Assembly: GCA_023457235.1 (NCBI GenBank)
Contig: JAEWMK010000017.1
Span: 1-23,522, forward strand
Direction: 5' to 3'
Length of the DNA: 23,522 bases
DNA from: Bacillota bacterium
GTDB lineage: Bacteria > Bacillota > Bacilli > Bacillales > Bacillaceae_J
The notes below the pieces were generated by a model, which saw nothing but the letters and a program-made list of their open reading frames with translations, made no database searches and was not told where the DNA came from. The stretch's first letter is position 1. Each line of letters begins with the position of its first letter. Shown in pieces: positions 22,832 to 23,522 of the stretch. Made by a program: the position numbers and the translations under genes.

Positions 22832-23035
22832 CTATATAAATAGCTTTTTAAGTAGTTTAAAAATATCAAATGTTGTTTTCTGATACACTTTATTATAGAC
22901 ATATTTTTTAGGACTCCGGATCCAGCCATATCCTCTTGGCATCTTAAATCCCGCCCGATGCACAAGTTGCCGTTTGATGCTAGTTCTGGCTGAGATTCGC
23001 TTTTTCAAGCTTGGTTTTCTCATTCCAAACTTCAT
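22832..23035 (-). CDS. Short basic protein of unknown function
   Basis: 67 residues, very rich in Lys and Arg. It begins MKFGMRKPSLKKRISARTS and has GYGWIRSPKKYVYNKVYQKTTF followed by a hydrophobic end (KLLKKLFI). The N-terminal block and the GWIxxPKKxxYNKVYxKTT block look like a small conserved Firmicute family that I remember only as hypothetical. The ATG follows GGGGAT. It lies 18 bases after the YdhR-like gene and ahead of a strong terminator, so it is the last gene of that operon. Nucleic-acid or membrane binding is possible from charge but unproven. Confidence 0.75.
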   Translation of the reverse strand: MKFGMRKPSLKKRISARTSIKRQLVHRAGFKMPRGYGWIRSPKKYVYNKVYQKTTFDIFKLLKKLFI

Positions 23036-23053
23036 CGTAACATCCCCTAACCC

Positions 23054-23359
23054 CTACTTAAGTGGCCCATGATTAATCTTTGTTAACTCTTCATTTACCT
23101 CAAAAATTTTAGCGTTAACAGGTTCAATGCCAAAGCCTTTTAACCTTTCAGTATGCATGTTCAAATATTTTTGGGCTGCTTCCTTTGTCTCAAACAAATA
23201 AATGCCGCCAGCTTCTTTTGTTTCACTGTTCTCAGTCCAAATTTTCCACAAAAAACCTTCCTCTTCATTAATGCTCTTCGCTAGACCGGCAAAACCTTCA
23301 GCCATCTCTTGCCCAAATGGTCCCTCCATTTTAAAATCAACCTGCAAAATAACTGCCAT
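23054..23359 (-). CDS. YdhR-like dimeric alpha/beta-barrel protein (putative monooxygenase)
   Basis: 101 residues from the ATG at 23359, eight bases after AGGGG. The sequence begins MAVILQVDFKMEGPFG and has GFLWKIWTENSETKEAGGIYLFETKEAAQKYL and a C-terminal VNAKIFEVNE. This is the ferredoxin-like dimer fold of the YdhR family, related to ABM-type monooxygenases. Members lack a clear cofactor and their substrate is unknown. It lies between a coiled-coil protein gene and the short basic gene, same strand and closely spaced. Confidence 0.85.
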   Translation of the reverse strand: MAVILQVDFKMEGPFGQEMAEGFAGLAKSINEEEGFLWKIWTENSETKEAGGIYLFETKEAAQKYLNMHTERLKGFGIEPVNAKIFEVNEELTKINHGPLK

Positions 23360-23400
23360 TTCAAACACCCCTTATTTGTTTAAAGTATTGTAGGCAAATC

Positions 23401-23520
23401 TTATTTAATCCTTTTTAATTCACGCAGCTCTGTTTCTTGTTCCAGTGAACGCAACGCTAAAGATTCAAGGATTTTATCCTGCCGTTCTTGTCCCTCTTTG
23501 AGTGAGGTTAGTTCACCACG
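23401..23520 (-). CDS. C-terminal end of an unidentified coiled-coil protein (cut by window edge)
   Basis: An open frame enters from the right edge and ends at a TAA (23403-23401) after 39 visible residues. These are almost all charged or helix-forming, with heptad-like leucines (ELTSLKEGQERQDKIL, then SLEQETELRELKRIK), so a coiled coil is likely. It ends 41 bases before the YdhR-like start and may be in the same operon. The rest of the protein is outside the window. Confidence 0.55.
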   Translation of the reverse strand, partial: RGELTSLKEGQERQDKILESLALRSLEQETELRELKRIK

Positions 23521-23522
23521 CA

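Noticed and set aside
1..23522. Mobile element, phage or CRISPR signatures
   Set aside because: No transposase, integrase, terminal inverted repeats or regularly spaced repeats were seen; the repeats found are promoter and terminator pairs.

Overview
The window comes from an AT-rich, low-GC Gram-positive, endospore-forming bacterium of the Bacillaceae type. Pointers to this are a CotF-like spore coat protein, a short protein resembling gamma-type small acid-soluble spore proteins, ahpC and ahpF under exact PerR boxes, YutJ-, AzlCD- and YkuN/YkuP-like genes, and strong AGGAGG ribosome binding sites throughout.

Positions 1-11153 (all minus strand, read right to left) form one long colinear gene cluster for amino-alcohol (ethanolamine-type) breakdown inside a bacterial microcompartment (BMC). 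In transcription order: a DeoR-family regulator; a class-III PLP enzyme of the aminotransferase/phospho-lyase fold; an APH-fold small-molecule kinase; an APC-family ethanolamine-type permease; an unrecognised 99-residue protein; a BMC-H shell hexamer; the phosphotransacylase PduL/EutD; a BMC-associated protein of unknown role; the EutN pentamer; a second BMC-H with a different pore; EutS; EutP; the reactivase EutA; the lyase large subunit EutB; and the first 58 residues of the small subunit EutC, cut by the window edge. The notable point is that two chemically different routes from an amino alcohol to an aldehyde appear side by side: the cobalamin-dependent ammonia-lyase EutBC with EutA, and a predicted cobalamin-independent kinase plus PLP phospho-lyase pair such as occurs in amino-alcohol (RMM/AAUM-type) microcompartment loci. 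No EutVW two-component system, EutH, EutE, EutG, EutT or EutL is visible; the cluster runs off the left edge and some may lie there.

Positions 11154-15882 hold single genes: a RelA/SpoT-domain alarmone synthetase with a TTG start (minus), the YutJ-like NADH dehydrogenase and a two-CBS-domain protein (plus), threonine synthase (minus), and a 59-residue spore-protein-like gene (minus). Between deoR and the alarmone synthetase lies a plus-strand intrinsic terminator with no gene in front of it.

Positions 15883-18650 are the peroxide-defence module: ahpC and ahpF as two separate transcription units, each with nearly the same promoter, an exact PerR box and a sequence-related terminator hairpin, as if the control regions were duplicated.

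Positions 18650-23522 hold cotF, azlCD with a divergent LysR regulator, a duplicated YiaAB-domain membrane protein, a flavodoxin under a strong Fur box, and a small operon with a YdhR-like protein and a short basic protein. No tRNA, rRNA, CRISPR array, transposase or phage integrase was seen.
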